Below are positions 1 through 8,191 of a stretch of DNA of 15,066 nt, piece by piece. The stretch comes from Firmicutes bacterium UBA6418. Lineage in GTDB: Bacteria; Bacillota; Clostridia; Peptostreptococcales; Anaerovoracaceae. The position numbers and the translations under genes are program-made. Below the pieces are notes generated by a model that saw nothing but the letters and a program-made list of their open reading frames with translations, did no database searches and was not told where the DNA came from. The stretch spans positions 2,178 through 17,243 of the forward strand of contig DJPG01000059.1 in assembly GCA_002439735.1 (NCBI GenBank). Direction: 5' to 3'. The number at the start of each line of letters is the position of its first letter. The stretch's first letter is position 1.

Positions 1-88
1 GCATTGTGTATGCTGATCTCGCATTCCGGTCTTGCTGCCGATTCTGCGCCGCTCTGCATCCCTGCTGCGGCGCTCCGGCATTGTCCTA

Positions 89-628
89 TCAGCGCTGCAC
101 CTTGACGTGCATACTTTCCATCACCTTGAGCGCGGCCTCGCCGAGCGCATCGTCGTTGCTTGCCACGCAGGCCGCATCGACCAGGATCGGCACTTCCGGC
201 ATCGCAGCCTTGGCAATGACCATGTTGGAGATCACGCAGATATTGGTGACGACCCCGGCGAGTTCCACACTTTCATACTCGCTGCCGCGATTGCGGAGAT
301 AGTCCGCCAGTTCCAGCGAGCCGAAGGTCGGCTTGGAGAATACCAAGTCCTCTTCCTGCTTCAGCGCGTGGATCCTGCCGTACAGCGGCCAGCCGTCTGT
401 TTCCCGTATGCAGTGCGCGACCGGCAGATTCCGGCCCTCCTGCGTTTCCAGATAATTTTTGTCATGGGTGTCCATGGTGAAGATCACCTGGCCGCCCTCG
501 CCCAGCGCGCGGTATGCCGCGATCTTTGCCGCGAGCGTGTCCTCGATGACCGCCGCCTGCGGACAGCCCAGGCTGCCCGATACGAAATCGTTCTGATAAT
601 CCACTACGATCAAAAGTTTCTTTTTCAT
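89..628 (-). CDS. pncA: Nicotinamidase-like cysteine hydrolase (isochorismatase fold)
   Basis: Likely hydrolyses nicotinamide to nicotinate and ammonia in the cytoplasm, the first step of NAD salvage. The 179-residue protein has the family triad: Asp10 in VVDYQNDF, Lys99 in FSKPTFGS and Cys131 in GVVTNICV. It also has nicotinamidase-type metal ligands Asp53 and His55 (TMDTH) and His72 (AHC), which favour nicotinamidase over isochorismatase. The ATG at 628 is chosen because GAGGA lies 8 nt upstream and the protein then opens with MKKKLLIVVDYQ; an in-frame ATG at 655 would add nine residues of no family likeness. It is the last gene of the minus-strand run, starting 54 bp after the flavodoxin-domain gene, so co-transcription is likely. 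pncB, encoding the next enzyme, is at 13306-14739. The substrate is inferred from motifs; related amidases share the fold. Confidence 0.82.
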   Translation of the reverse strand: MKKKLLIVVDYQNDFVSGSLGCPQAAVIEDTLAAKIAAYRALGEGGQVIFTMDTHDKNYLETQEGRNLPVAHCIRETDGWPLYGRIHALKQEEDLVFSKPTFGSLELADYLRNRGSEYESVELAGVVTNICVISNMVIAKAAMPEVPILVDAACVASNDDALGEAALKVMESMHVKVQR

Positions 629-682
629 CTTCCCGTTCCTCACTTTTCTCAGCACTTTCCGCGCCGTATTTGCTGCAGCTTT

Positions 683-1396
683 TCAGCGCTTCCAGAAGCT
701 TTTTTTCGGCATGTCCTCTCGCATCTCCCGAAATTCCTCCGGCACGACGCCGCTCTGCACGGCCTCGATGAGCGGCGTCGTGCGCGCACGGTCGATCAGA
801 TCGCAGCCCGTTTCAAAATAGCGCAGCACCTGCGCATCCTCTGTGGCGGCCTGTGCCTGCGGCTTATCCTGAAACATCTTCGTCGCGACTTTAATGATCG
901 TCTTATCGATACCCGCCAGCTTTGCCGGATCGAACGCGCCCGGCAGGAAGAAGCACGGCAGATCTCTGAGCCAATCCTTGTCAAAATTGATATCACGCAG
1001 CTGCAGGCGGTTTGCCTCGCTGTCTAAGCTGATGCCGACGGCAAAGATATAGTATTGCTTATCGAAGGCGCCGGTACCCTCTGCGTCTTCTCGGCTGATC
1101 GTGCCTCGCTGCGCCATCTTGCGCAGCTTCAGATCGCCCTTGATCCATTTGGTGAACCGTTCCAGCCCGCGAATGCCACCGGCCTGCACGCCGCCACCGT
1201 AAACGATGGTATCATAGCCCTGCAGTTCTTTCTTTGAAAACTTGTCCAACGCCGCCGCGCGGCAGCCGAGCGTTTCAGCGATCCAGTTCGCATACATCTC
1301 CGTCGCGCCGTATTTGCTCGTATAGAGCACAATGGTGCGCTGCGGATCTGCTTTTTTATCATTTTGCATCATATCTCGCGTTTGCTTCCTCTCCAT
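683..1396 (-). CDS. Flavodoxin-domain protein
   Basis: A cytoplasmic FMN-binding electron carrier or small oxidoreductase by fold; its partner is unknown. The N-terminal region reads TIVLYTSKYGATEMYA, matching the flavodoxin phosphate-binding loop, followed by the second strand-loop YDTIVYGGGVQAGG. About 70 residues after the core (PGAFDPAKL onward, ending in Lys/Arg-rich SFWKR) extend past a minimal flavodoxin, as in clostridial flavodoxin-domain proteins distantly related to HemG-type protoporphyrinogen oxidase. The start is uncertain. The ATG at 1396 has no good Shine-Dalgarno, whereas tandem ATGs at 1372 and 1369 follow GGAGAGGAAG by 12-15 nt, giving about 229 residues. It lies about 200 bp downstream of dnaE and 54 bp before the nicotinamidase-like gene, all on the same strand. 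The fold is secure; the function is not. Confidence 0.8.
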   Translation of the reverse strand: MERKQTRDMMQNDKKADPQRTIVLYTSKYGATEMYANWIAETLGCRAAALDKFSKKELQGYDTIVYGGGVQAGGIRGLERFTKWIKGDLKLRKMAQRGTISREDAEGTGAFDKQYYIFAVGISLDSEANRLQLRDINFDKDWLRDLPCFFLPGAFDPAKLAGIDKTIIKVATKMFQDKPQAQAATEDAQVLRYFETGCDLIDRARTTPLIEAVQSGVVPEEFREMREDMPKKSFWKR

Positions 1397-1598
1397 TTTT
1401 CATTTAACTACCGGCGGTCTCTTTGCTCAGTCTTTTCGCATGGCAAAAGCGTGGATAGCTTCTGCGTCTGATTGTCTTCGCTCACCGCAGAACCACTGCA
1501 CCTCGTCCTTCTGCCGTGCGCAGAAACCCACTATTCTCTCTGCGGATGCACAAGTGTCCGCTTCCGCATGCTGCTGTCCGGCTGCTGTCTTGCCGCAT

Positions 1599-4500
1599 CT
1601 ATCCCTGCTTCGCCTCTGCTTTGACGTTGCCGTCGCCGAGGATGGCCTGCATCTGGCGCAGCAGCGATGCCGAGGCGTCGGCGCGCATGCCGTTTCGCGG
1701 GCGAATGGCTTTGCCGCCGGGCGGATAGATCAAAACGTCGTAATTGCCCGGATGCCTGCCCAGATTGACCATCAGCTGATCCAGTGTGCGCTGCGGGTTT
1801 CCTTCCGGCGGAATGCGCAGCTTGATCATGCCGTCCGCCGGGCTCTGCGCCGCGGATGCCTGTCCTTCCGCGCCGCTCTGCAGCGTCAAGCCGTTCTGCT
1901 GCATCCCGGCGCTTACGCCTGCCTGCGCGCCGCCCGCGTTCTGTCCCGCGTAGCCGCCTTGTCCGCGGCCGCCGTAACCGCCTGCGCCGCCCCGCCTGCC
2001 ATAGCTGCGGCGCTCCGGAAACCCGTTTTCACAGGCCTCATCCAAATCCAGCACATCGTCTGCCAGGATCTTCGGCGCCTCCTCTTCCTTAAAGTTCAGC
2101 GTACCGCGGATCGCCACCACGTTGCCCTCGCGGATCGCGCCCAGGCAGCGCTCATACACGTTCGGGAACACCACGACCTCGGTCAGTCCGAACAGATCCT
2201 CCAGGTCCAGGAACGCCATCATCTTACTGCTCTTGGTGATCAGCGTCTTTTTACCCGCGATCATGCCGCTCATGATACACTTCATGCCGTCATGGATCTC
2301 GTTGTCCTGCCCATGCGCGAAACGGCGTTCCATCGCGCCGGCGACCTCATCGCCGCCGTCTGCCAAACCGGTCTCCCCGGCGGCAAGATGCGCGATGTCA
2401 TCCCCGGTCAGCGTACTGATCTGTTCCATTTTTTTCTTATAGCTGTTGAGCGGATGATCGGTCAGATACACGCCCAGCATTTCCTTTTCCATTTCCAGCT
2501 CGAGGTTCTTGTCGAACGGTGCCACATCCGGCAGCTTGCTGCTCGTCAGTTCCGGCTGCATGCTTTCGCCCGCCAGATCAAAGAGCGACATCTGTCCCTC
2601 GATATTTTTCTTGGCCATATTCTGCGCCGACTCGACGAGACTTTCATGGACCGCCAACATCGCGGCCCGGTTGCCGGAAAGGCAGTCACAGGCGCCCGCC
2701 TTGATCAGACTTTCCACGGCTTTTTTGTTGACCTGCGAAATCTCCAGACTGCTGATAAAGCCGAAAATATCCTTCGGCTCGCCCTTTTCGGTACGCGCGC
2801 GGATGATCGCGTCGATCGCGCCCTCGCCGACGTTCTTGACGCCCAGAAGTCCGAAATGGATCTTGCCGTTTTCTACGCTGAATTTTTTCATGCTCTTGTT
2901 GACGCAAGGCGGCAAGACCTCGATACCCATGTCGCTGCAGTTGCGGATGTAGCGCGCGATCTGCGCGGTGTCGCCCATGACGCTGGTCATCAGCGCCGCC
3001 ATGAACTCGACCGGATAGTGCTTTTTGAGATAACCGGTCTCGTAGGCCACCACGCCGTAAGCCGCCGCGTGCGACTTATTGAACGCGTACTGCGCGAAGC
3101 TGACCATATCGTCGAAGATCGTCTCGGCAGCCGCGCGGCTGATGCCGTTGCGGATACAGCCCGGGATCTCCACCTCGCCGTTTTTGTCCAGCTTGCCGTT
3201 GATGAAATACTCCTTTTCCTCGAGCATGACGGACATTTTTTTCTTGGACATCGCGCGGCGCACCAGATCCGAACGGCCGTAGCTGTAGCCCGCGAGGTCG
3301 CGCACGATCTGCATGACCTGTTCCTGATAGATCAGACAACCGTAAGTAACGTCGAGGATCGGTGCCAATTCCGGACAAGCATAGCGGATATGCGACGGAT
3401 TCTTCTTATTGTCGATATATTTCGGGATCGAGTCCATAGGACCCGGCCGGTAAAGCGCGATCCCCGCGACGATATCCTCAAAGCAGGTCGGCTTGAGATT
3501 TTTCATAAACTGCGTCATGCCGCCGCTTTCCAACTGGAACACCCCGCCGGTATTGCCCGCGGCGATCATTTCGTACACACCCGGATCGTCGTAATCCATC
3601 TTCGCGAAATCGATCTTGACGCCGTGATTCTTCTCGATCATTTCCAGCGCGTCGCGGATGACCGTCAGGTTGCGCAAGCCCAAAAAGTCCATTTTGAGCA
3701 GACCCAGTTCCTCGATCGTCGTCATCGTAAACTGCGTCGCCGGACCTTTATCCGACAGATACAGCGGCACATATTCGTCGATCGGCGCCTTGGAGATCAC
3801 CACGCCCGCCGCGTGCGTCGAAGCGTGACGCGGCATGCCCTCGATCGCCTTGGCCATGTCGATGACCTCGCGCGTTTCCACATCGGACTCGTACATCTCG
3901 GCCAGTTCCGGGCTGGTCGCGAGCGCCTTGTCGATCGTCATGCCCAGCTCAAACGGGATCGCCTTGGCGATCTGATCGGTCTTGGCGTAGCTGACGCTTA
4001 GCGCCCGGCCGACGTCGCGCACCGCCTGCTTGGCTTTCATCGTGCCGAAGGTGATGATCTGCGAAACGCGATCCTCGCCATATTTGCGCGTCACGTACTC
4101 GATGACCTCCGGTCTGCGTTCGTAGCAGAAATCGATGTCGATATCCGGCATGCTGACACGTTCCGGATTGAGGAAACGTTCAAAGATCAGGTTGTATTTG
4201 ATCGGGTCGATGTCCGTGATCGCCAGGCAGTAGGCGACGATCGATCCCGCTGCCGAGCCACGCCCCGGTCCGACCATGATATTGTTTCGCTTCGCGTAAT
4301 TGATAAAATCCCAGACGATAAGAAAATATTCCACATAGCCCATGGACTCAATCGTCCCCAACTCGTACTCCAGGCGGCTAACCAGATTCTGCGCCGGATT
4401 CTCTCCGTAGCGCTCGATCAGGCCGTCATGGCAGAGCTTACGCAGATAGTCGCGATTCGTCATGCCCTCCGGCGGCACGAATTCCGGCAGATGATACTCG

Positions 4501-5333
4501 CCGAAACGGAAGTCGAAATTGCAGGCCTCGGCGATCACATTGGTGTTCTCGATCGCCTCGGGAATCGCCGCGAAAATTTCCCGCATCTCCGCCTCGCTCT
4601 TGAGGTAAAACTCGTCGTTCGGAAAGCGCATGCGGCTCTCATCGTCGAGCGTTGTCGCGGTCTGGATCGCCAGCAGCACGTCATGCGCCTTGGCGTCCTC
4701 CCGCCGTACATAATGCACATCGTTGGTCGCTACCAGCGGGATCGAAAGCTCCCGCGAAAGTTTCAGCATGTTGTCATAGATCGCGCGTTCCTCATCGAGA
4801 CCCTGATCCTGCAGCTCCAGATAAAAATTGCCCGACCCGAAGATCTCCTGCAGCGCCTCGGCCTCGGCCTTGGCGCCTGCATAGTCACCCATCAGCAGCC
4901 GATGCTGGATATTGCCCGCCAGACAGCCTGAAAGCGAGATGATCCCCTCGCTGTGCGCCCGCAGGACGTCCTTGTCGATCCGCGGCTTATAGTAGAATCC
5001 GCGAATAAATCCCTCGGAGACGATCTTGATCAGGTTCTTGTAACCGGTCTCATTTTTGGCGAGCAGGATCAGATGCCCCTGCCCCTTGTCCTTGTCGGCC
5101 TCTTTGTCAGTCAGCTTGCGCGCCGCCGTATAGACCTCGCAGCCGATGATCGGCTTGATGCCCTGCTTCTTGCACTCTTTATAAAAATCGACCGCGCCGA
5201 ACATCACCCCGTGATCGGTGATCGCCAGGCTGTCCATGCCCAGCTCCTTGGCCCGCGCGACCACATCCTGAATGCGCGCCGCCCCGTCCAGCAGACTGTA
5301 TTCGGTATGTACATGTAAATGCGTAAATGCCAT
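1599..5333 (-). CDS. dnaE: DNA polymerase III alpha subunit (DnaE)
   Basis: Replicative C-family DNA polymerase, 1244 residues. The order is: PHP domain (about 5-210); polymerase palm with PDIDIDF (Asp397, Asp399) and KMDFLG (Asp549); the GPGRGSAAGS motif at 355-364; finger region with YRPGPMD and HAAAYG; helix-hairpin-helix near 873-884; clamp-binding motif QMSLF at 914-918; OB fold at about 1018-1098; and a C-terminal domain from 1169. All expected PHP metal ligands seem present (His7, His9, Asp16, His41, Glu66, His87, Cys137, Asp205, His207), so built-in proofreading is possible. The ATG at 5333 follows AAAGGAG by about 5 nt. Residues 1108-1168 form an unusual Gly/Ala/Gln-rich, RGG-like linker. 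At roughly 1240 residues it is longer than many clostridial DnaE proteins, largely because of that linker. The family call is very secure. Confidence 0.98.
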   Translation of the reverse strand: MAFTHLHVHTEYSLLDGAARIQDVVARAKELGMDSLAITDHGVMFGAVDFYKECKKQGIKPIIGCEVYTAARKLTDKEADKDKGQGHLILLAKNETGYKNLIKIVSEGFIRGFYYKPRIDKDVLRAHSEGIISLSGCLAGNIQHRLLMGDYAGAKAEAEALQEIFGSGNFYLELQDQGLDEERAIYDNMLKLSRELSIPLVATNDVHYVRREDAKAHDVLLAIQTATTLDDESRMRFPNDEFYLKSEAEMREIFAAIPEAIENTNVIAEACNFDFRFGEYHLPEFVPPEGMTNRDYLRKLCHDGLIERYGENPAQNLVSRLEYELGTIESMGYVEYFLIVWDFINYAKRNNIMVGPGRGSAAGSIVAYCLAITDIDPIKYNLIFERFLNPERVSMPDIDIDFCYERRPEVIEYVTRKYGEDRVSQIITFGTMKAKQAVRDVGRALSVSYAKTDQIAKAIPFELGMTIDKALATSPELAEMYESDVETREVIDMAKAIEGMPRHASTHAAGVVISKAPIDEYVPLYLSDKGPATQFTMTTIEELGLLKMDFLGLRNLTVIRDALEMIEKNHGVKIDFAKMDYDDPGVYEMIAAGNTGGVFQLESGGMTQFMKNLKPTCFEDIVAGIALYRPGPMDSIPKYIDNKKNPSHIRYACPELAPILDVTYGCLIYQEQVMQIVRDLAGYSYGRSDLVRRAMSKKKMSVMLEEKEYFINGKLDKNGEVEIPGCIRNGISRAAAETIFDDMVSFAQYAFNKSHAAAYGVVAYETGYLKKHYPVEFMAALMTSVMGDTAQIARYIRNCSDMGIEVLPPCVNKSMKKFSVENGKIHFGLLGVKNVGEGAIDAIIRARTEKGEPKDIFGFISSLEISQVNKKAVESLIKAGACDCLSGNRAAMLAVHESLVESAQNMAKKNIEGQMSLFDLAGESMQPELTSSKLPDVAPFDKNLELEMEKEMLGVYLTDHPLNSYKKKMEQISTLTGDDIAHLAAGETGLADGGDEVAGAMERRFAHGQDNEIHDGMKCIMSGMIAGKKTLITKSSKMMAFLDLEDLFGLTEVVVFPNVYERCLGAIREGNVVAIRGTLNFKEEEAPKILADDVLDLDEACENGFPERRSYGRRGGAGGYGGRGQGGYAGQNAGGAQAGVSAGMQQNGLTLQSGAEGQASAAQSPADGMIKLRIPPEGNPQRTLDQLMVNLGRHPGNYDVLIYPPGGKAIRPRNGMRADASASLLRQMQAILGDGNVKAEAKQG

Positions 5334-5366
5334 TTTGGCTCCTTTTTTGAATTTTTCTGTCTCGCC

Positions 5367-5393
5367 GCCGCCTTACGCGGCTGCTCTTTTTTT
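5367..5393 (+). terminator. Small hairpin with T-run in the dnaE leader
   Basis: GCCGC at 5367-5371 and GCGGC at 5377-5381 form a 5-bp stem with a 5-nt loop. On the plus strand it is followed by a T-run at 5387-5393. It could end antisense transcription leaving dnaE. On the minus strand the same stem sits in the 5' leader of dnaE. The stem is short, so this is a tentative call. Confidence 0.3.
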
Positions 5394-5394
5394 A

Positions 5395-5423
5395 AGTATA
5401 ACACAAATCGTTCTTGGTTAAAA
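5395..5423 (-). promoter_or_regulatory. Putative dnaE promoter (extended -10)
   Basis: On the minus strand TATACT (5395-5400) is preceded by TG one base upstream, making an extended -10, TGTTATACT. The -35 region (TTTTAA or TTTAAC, spacing 17 or 16) is weak, as is usual with an extended -10. This would give a dnaE leader of about 55 nt. It is read from sequence only. Confidence 0.5.
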
Positions 5424-5442
5424 GCAGGGTTTGTGATAAAAT
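5414..5442 (+). promoter_or_regulatory. Putative plus-strand promoter facing the phosphodiesterase gene
   Basis: TAAAAT at 5437-5442 with TG one base upstream (extended -10), and TTGGTT at 5414-5419 as a poor -35 at 17-bp spacing. It would be divergent from, and overlapping, the dnaE promoter. It would leave a leader of about 340 nt before the ATG at 5795, so a second promoter nearer the gene is quite possible. Confidence 0.3.
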
Positions 5443-5794
5443 AGGAAGTGATATTCATACGATTTTTGGGAGGGGTCTTTATAAGAAAGTCGGTTTCGGC
5501 GTTTACACCGCTGATTATGGTTTTTTTGGACGGTGGAAAATATTCGCGTGCCTTCCGTGCATCGACCATCGTGGATCCTCTCACCGCCATCGACCTGAAA
5601 CTCGCGGGTTTGATACTGATTCCGCGCTGATTCGGGAAACCGGCATTGCCGTTAACCGTTCCTATCAGGTCGGCGAACGCGCGGCGCATTCTCTGTGCGG
5701 CGCATCTTGCAAACTGCAACTACCCGCGCGCACAGCGCGGCTCAGATAAAACAATATACAGGATATACAGAAAGAAAGCAAAGGAATAAAACAT

Positions 5795-6436
5795 ATGCGC
5801 ATACTCGTAATCAGCGATACCCACGGCGTTTGTGACCGTGTCTACGAAGTGTATCGCAAACTCGTAAACCAAAACCCGATCGACTATATCGTCCACTGCG
5901 GCGACTACTGCAAAGACGCCGACGAGATCCGCATGCGCCTGGGCGTTCCGGTCGCCTCGGTCCGCGGCAACTGCGACGGCGGTTTTGAGGAAACCGACTT
6001 CTCAATCCTAGAAACCGAGGCCGGTAATTTTCTCATCACCCACGGCCATCTGGAAAACGTCGGTTTCAGCATGCAGAACCTTTATTACAAAGCATGCGAA
6101 AACGGCTGCATCGGCGCGCTGTTCGGACACACGCACCGTGCGGTCTACACGCAGGTCGGCGAGGTCTATCTGATGAATCCCGGCAGTCTCTCCCGTCCAC
6201 GCGACGGCTCCGGCGGCACGTTCGGACTTCTGATCACGGATGCAGAAGGCGTCTGGGGAAAAATCTACCAGTATGATGACTTCATGTCGGAGCATAATGG
6301 GAGCCGCGCAGCTGCTTTGTCCGGCGCGGCAGGCACGGCAGCAGCGGCAGGCACGGCCGCCCCGTCAACCGGCCGCAAACCAAAAGTCCAGGGCGGCCAT
6401 CTGCGTGACCTGCTCAACTACAGTGACCGCTTCTAG
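5795..6436 (+). CDS. yfcE: YfcE/MJ0936-type metallophosphodiesterase
   Basis: Cytoplasmic two-metal phosphodiesterase of the calcineurin-like fold; the natural substrate of this group is unsettled. The 213-residue protein has every family block: SDTHG (Asp8, His10), CGDYCKDAD (Asp37), RGNCD (Asn59), ITHGH (His83), FGHTH (His112, His114) and MNPGS. The core ends near residue 165. It is followed by an Ala/Gly-rich linker (about 170-192) and the terminal block GGHLRDLLNYSDRF, seen in many clostridial members and probably a short folding or partner motif. The ATG at 5795 follows AAAGGA by 9 nt. It is transcribed away from dnaE. No terminator in the usual place follows, but the hairpin-rich region 6505-6720 could end or attenuate its transcript. 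The linker codons are GC-rich and repetitive. Confidence 0.93.
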   Translation: MRILVISDTHGVCDRVYEVYRKLVNQNPIDYIVHCGDYCKDADEIRMRLGVPVASVRGNCDGGFEETDFSILETEAGNFLITHGHLENVGFSMQNLYYKACENGCIGALFGHTHRAVYTQVGEVYLMNPGSLSRPRDGSGGTFGLLITDAEGVWGKIYQYDDFMSEHNGSRAAALSGAAGTAAAAGTAAPSTGRKPKVQGGHLRDLLNYSDRF

Positions 6437-6506
6437 GCGGGCGCGTCTAAGTAACTGCTTCCAACGGAACAGAACCGAACATTTGGATTTTTTTCATCCA
6501 CATTTG

Positions 6507-6720
6507 AAAAAACGCAAGATTTTCTACTTTACGAGGTATAAAATCGGTCGAATCCTGTCGGCTGTTGCGTTTTTAAGAAAGCATTTCAAATTTACGCAAG
6601 GATATTTCCATTATCCAGGAAATATCTTGCGTTTTTAAAAAGATGAGCTAAAAAAACGCAATTTTCTGCTTTTTTACACGTAAAAAACGGGCTCTTCCAA
6701 AGAAATCTTGCGTTTTTGAG
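6507..6720. repeat. Three consecutive inverted pairs of an AAAAACGCAA / TTGCGTTTTT motif
   Basis: Six copies alternate in orientation: 6507-6520 (+), 6565-6574 (-), 6594-6609 (+), 6618-6637 (-), 6651-6666 (+) and 6703-6720 (-). The middle pair forms a near-perfect hairpin: ACGCAAGGATATTTCC against GGAAATATCTTGCGT, with one bulged G and an 8-nt loop. The outer pairs have longer loops. Each minus-oriented copy ends in a run of five T, so on the plus strand each hairpin resembles an intrinsic terminator. The first and last copies share AAAAACGCAAGATTT as a perfect long-range inverted repeat. Confidence 0.75.
6594..6636 (+). terminator. Hairpin with T-run upstream of dsdA
   Basis: A stem of about 15 bp (arms 6594-6609 and 6618-6632, one bulge, 8-nt loop) runs directly into TTTTT. 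It would serve as the terminator of the phosphodiesterase transcript or as an attenuator before dsdA. The stem is A+T-rich, weaker than a classic GC-rich terminator. Confidence 0.5.
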
Positions 6721-6798
6721 GCATACATTAAGAATTATACAAATTGCATTGCTGACTTTTCTCCAAAAACACATAAGAAATTTGAAAGGAGACTTCTT

Positions 6799-8112
6799 AT
6801 GAACATCAATCAAATTATGAACGACAACCCGCTCGTTCGCGAAATGGCGGACTACAAGGAAATTTTTTGGATCAATCCGCAGAGCGGCCGACCTGCCAAA
6901 CTACCGTTCACCATGGCAGACATCGAAGATGCCGAAGCCAGACTGGCACGCTTCGCGCCATACATCGCGGCTGCTTTCCCGGAAACCGCAAAATCCGGCG
7001 GCATCATCGAATCAGAACTGACCGAGATCCCGCACATGAAAGAACGTCTCGCTGCCATGACGGACAGCTTTGACGGGCGGCTTTTCCTCAAACGCGACAG
7101 CGATCTTCCGGTCTCCGGCTCGATCAAAGCGCGCGGCGGCATTTATGAAGTTCTTAAATTTGCGGAAAAGATCGCGCTCGAAAAGGGTATGCTAACCCTG
7201 CATGACAATTACGCAATCCTCACCGAGGATCGTTTCCGCGACCTTTTCTCGCAGTACTCCGTAGCGGTCGGCTCCACCGGCAACCTCGGTCTTTCCATCG
7301 GCATCATCAGCGCGAAACTCGGTTTTCAGGTCACCGTACACATGTCCGCGGACGCGCGTCAGTGGAAAAAAGATCTCCTACGCTCCAAAGGCGTAACCGT
7401 CATCGAATACCCAAGCGACTATCAGGTCGCGGTCGCGCAGGGCCGTCAGGAAGCAGCCGGTGATCCGCGCTGTCACTTTGTCGATGATGAAAACTCCGCG
7501 GATTTGTTCCTCGGCTATGCGGTCAGCGTCAAGCGTTTGATCGGTCAGTTTGAAAAGGCAGGCATCCATCCAGACGCGGAGCACCCGGTCTTTGTCTACA
7601 TTCCTTGTGGAGTCGGCGGCGCTCCGGGCGGCGTGACCTTCGGACTCAAAGAAGTCTTCGGCTCACATGTGCATGTCTTTTTCGCGGAGCCGACCCATGC
7701 GCCTTGCATGACGCTCGGTCTGATCACCGGCCTGCACAATAAGATTAGCTGCGCGGACATCGGCGTGGATGGTCTTACAGATGCCGATGGTCTTGCGGTT
7801 GGCAGAGCTTCCGGTCTGGTCGGCAGCATCATGGATACGCTGCTGGACGGCTGCTATACCGTGGACGACGCCAGACTGTATCCGTACCTTGCCGCACTCG
7901 CTGACAGCGAAAACCTGTACATCGAGCCCTCCTCCTGCGCGTCCTTCCCGGGTCCTGCCCTCGTACAGCACGCAGCGGATTACCTTGCAGCCAAAGGTCT
8001 GACAGACAAGCTGGCAAAGGCCGTACACATTCTCTGGGCGACCGGCGGCAGCATGGTGCCGAAAGAGGAAATGCAGCGGTATTACGACCGTGGAAAATCC
8101 GCGCAGGCATAG
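6799..8112 (+). CDS. dsdA: D-serine ammonia-lyase (D-serine dehydratase)
   Basis: PLP-dependent cytoplasmic enzyme converting D-serine to pyruvate and ammonia, for detoxification or for use as carbon and nitrogen. The 437 residues match the usual DsdA length. SGSIKARGG places the PLP lysine at Lys110. The phosphate-binding glycine loop GSTGNLG is at 158-164 and CGVGGAPGG at 270-278. The long N-terminal segment (NPLVREMADYKEIFWINP) is typical of DsdA and separates it from threonine dehydratases. The ATG at 6799 follows AAAGGAGA at good spacing. No adjacent dsdC-type LysR activator or dsdX permease is present, so control is probably different from E. coli; the repeat array just upstream is the obvious candidate. 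A thioesterase gene follows 79 bp later. A DAP-epimerase-fold racemase at 11889-12749 hints at wider D-amino-acid metabolism. Confidence 0.97.
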   Translation: MNINQIMNDNPLVREMADYKEIFWINPQSGRPAKLPFTMADIEDAEARLARFAPYIAAAFPETAKSGGIIESELTEIPHMKERLAAMTDSFDGRLFLKRDSDLPVSGSIKARGGIYEVLKFAEKIALEKGMLTLHDNYAILTEDRFRDLFSQYSVAVGSTGNLGLSIGIISAKLGFQVTVHMSADARQWKKDLLRSKGVTVIEYPSDYQVAVAQGRQEAAGDPRCHFVDDENSADLFLGYAVSVKRLIGQFEKAGIHPDAEHPVFVYIPCGVGGAPGGVTFGLKEVFGSHVHVFFAEPTHAPCMTLGLITGLHNKISCADIGVDGLTDADGLAVGRASGLVGSIMDTLLDGCYTVDDARLYPYLAALADSENLYIEPSSCASFPGPALVQHAADYLAAKGLTDKLAKAVHILWATGGSMVPKEEMQRYYDRGKSAQA

Positions 8113-8191
8113 GGTACGTTCCTAAGTGCGAATGTGCGGCATAGAAGCGCATGGAACATAAGCCGAAAAAAATTGAAAGGATCATCCTGTT

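Larger units (their letters stand above)
5334..5794. other. 461-bp divergent intergenic region
   Basis: This lies between the dnaE start (minus) and the phosphodiesterase start (plus). It holds the two tentative divergent promoters near 5395-5442 and a perfect CCGCGC/GCGCGG hairpin with a 5-nt loop at 5724-5740 that lacks a T-run. Both strands carry open stretches without a credible ribosome-binding site. One is a 37-codon plus-strand stretch, ATG 5517 to TGA 5628-5630; another is a minus-strand stretch running into dnaE out of frame. I do not accept either as a gene. No riboswitch or T-box motif was recognised. Confidence 0.6.
6437..6798. other. 362-bp AT-rich intergenic region with repeats
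   Basis: This lies between the phosphodiesterase and dsdA, both on the plus strand. It is much richer in A+T than its neighbours and is dominated by the repeat array at 6507-6720. The last 80 bp lead to a good ribosome-binding site for dsdA (AAAGGAGA). No strong sigma-70 promoter for dsdA is evident; a TATACA at about 6737 lacks a well-spaced -35. No protein-coding signal was accepted. Confidence 0.6.

Noticed and set aside
1332..4001. Very long plus-strand open frame (889 codons)
   Set aside because: It is fully antisense to dnaE, with a His/Arg/Asp-rich composition typical of a shadow of a GC-biased gene, and it has no family likeness.
5204..5719. Minus-strand frame of 171 codons over the dnaE start
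   Set aside because: It overlaps the dnaE N-terminus in another frame, has no ribosome-binding site, and its last third is a frame-shifted copy of dnaE codons.
5334..5794. T-box or other riboswitch before dnaE or the phosphodiesterase gene
   Set aside because: No T-box core sequence or other riboswitch consensus could be recognised on either strand.
8113..8191. Terminator between dsdA and the thioesterase gene
   Set aside because: GTTCC/GGAAC with an inner TGCG/CGCA stem can be drawn, but internal loops are large and no T-run follows.
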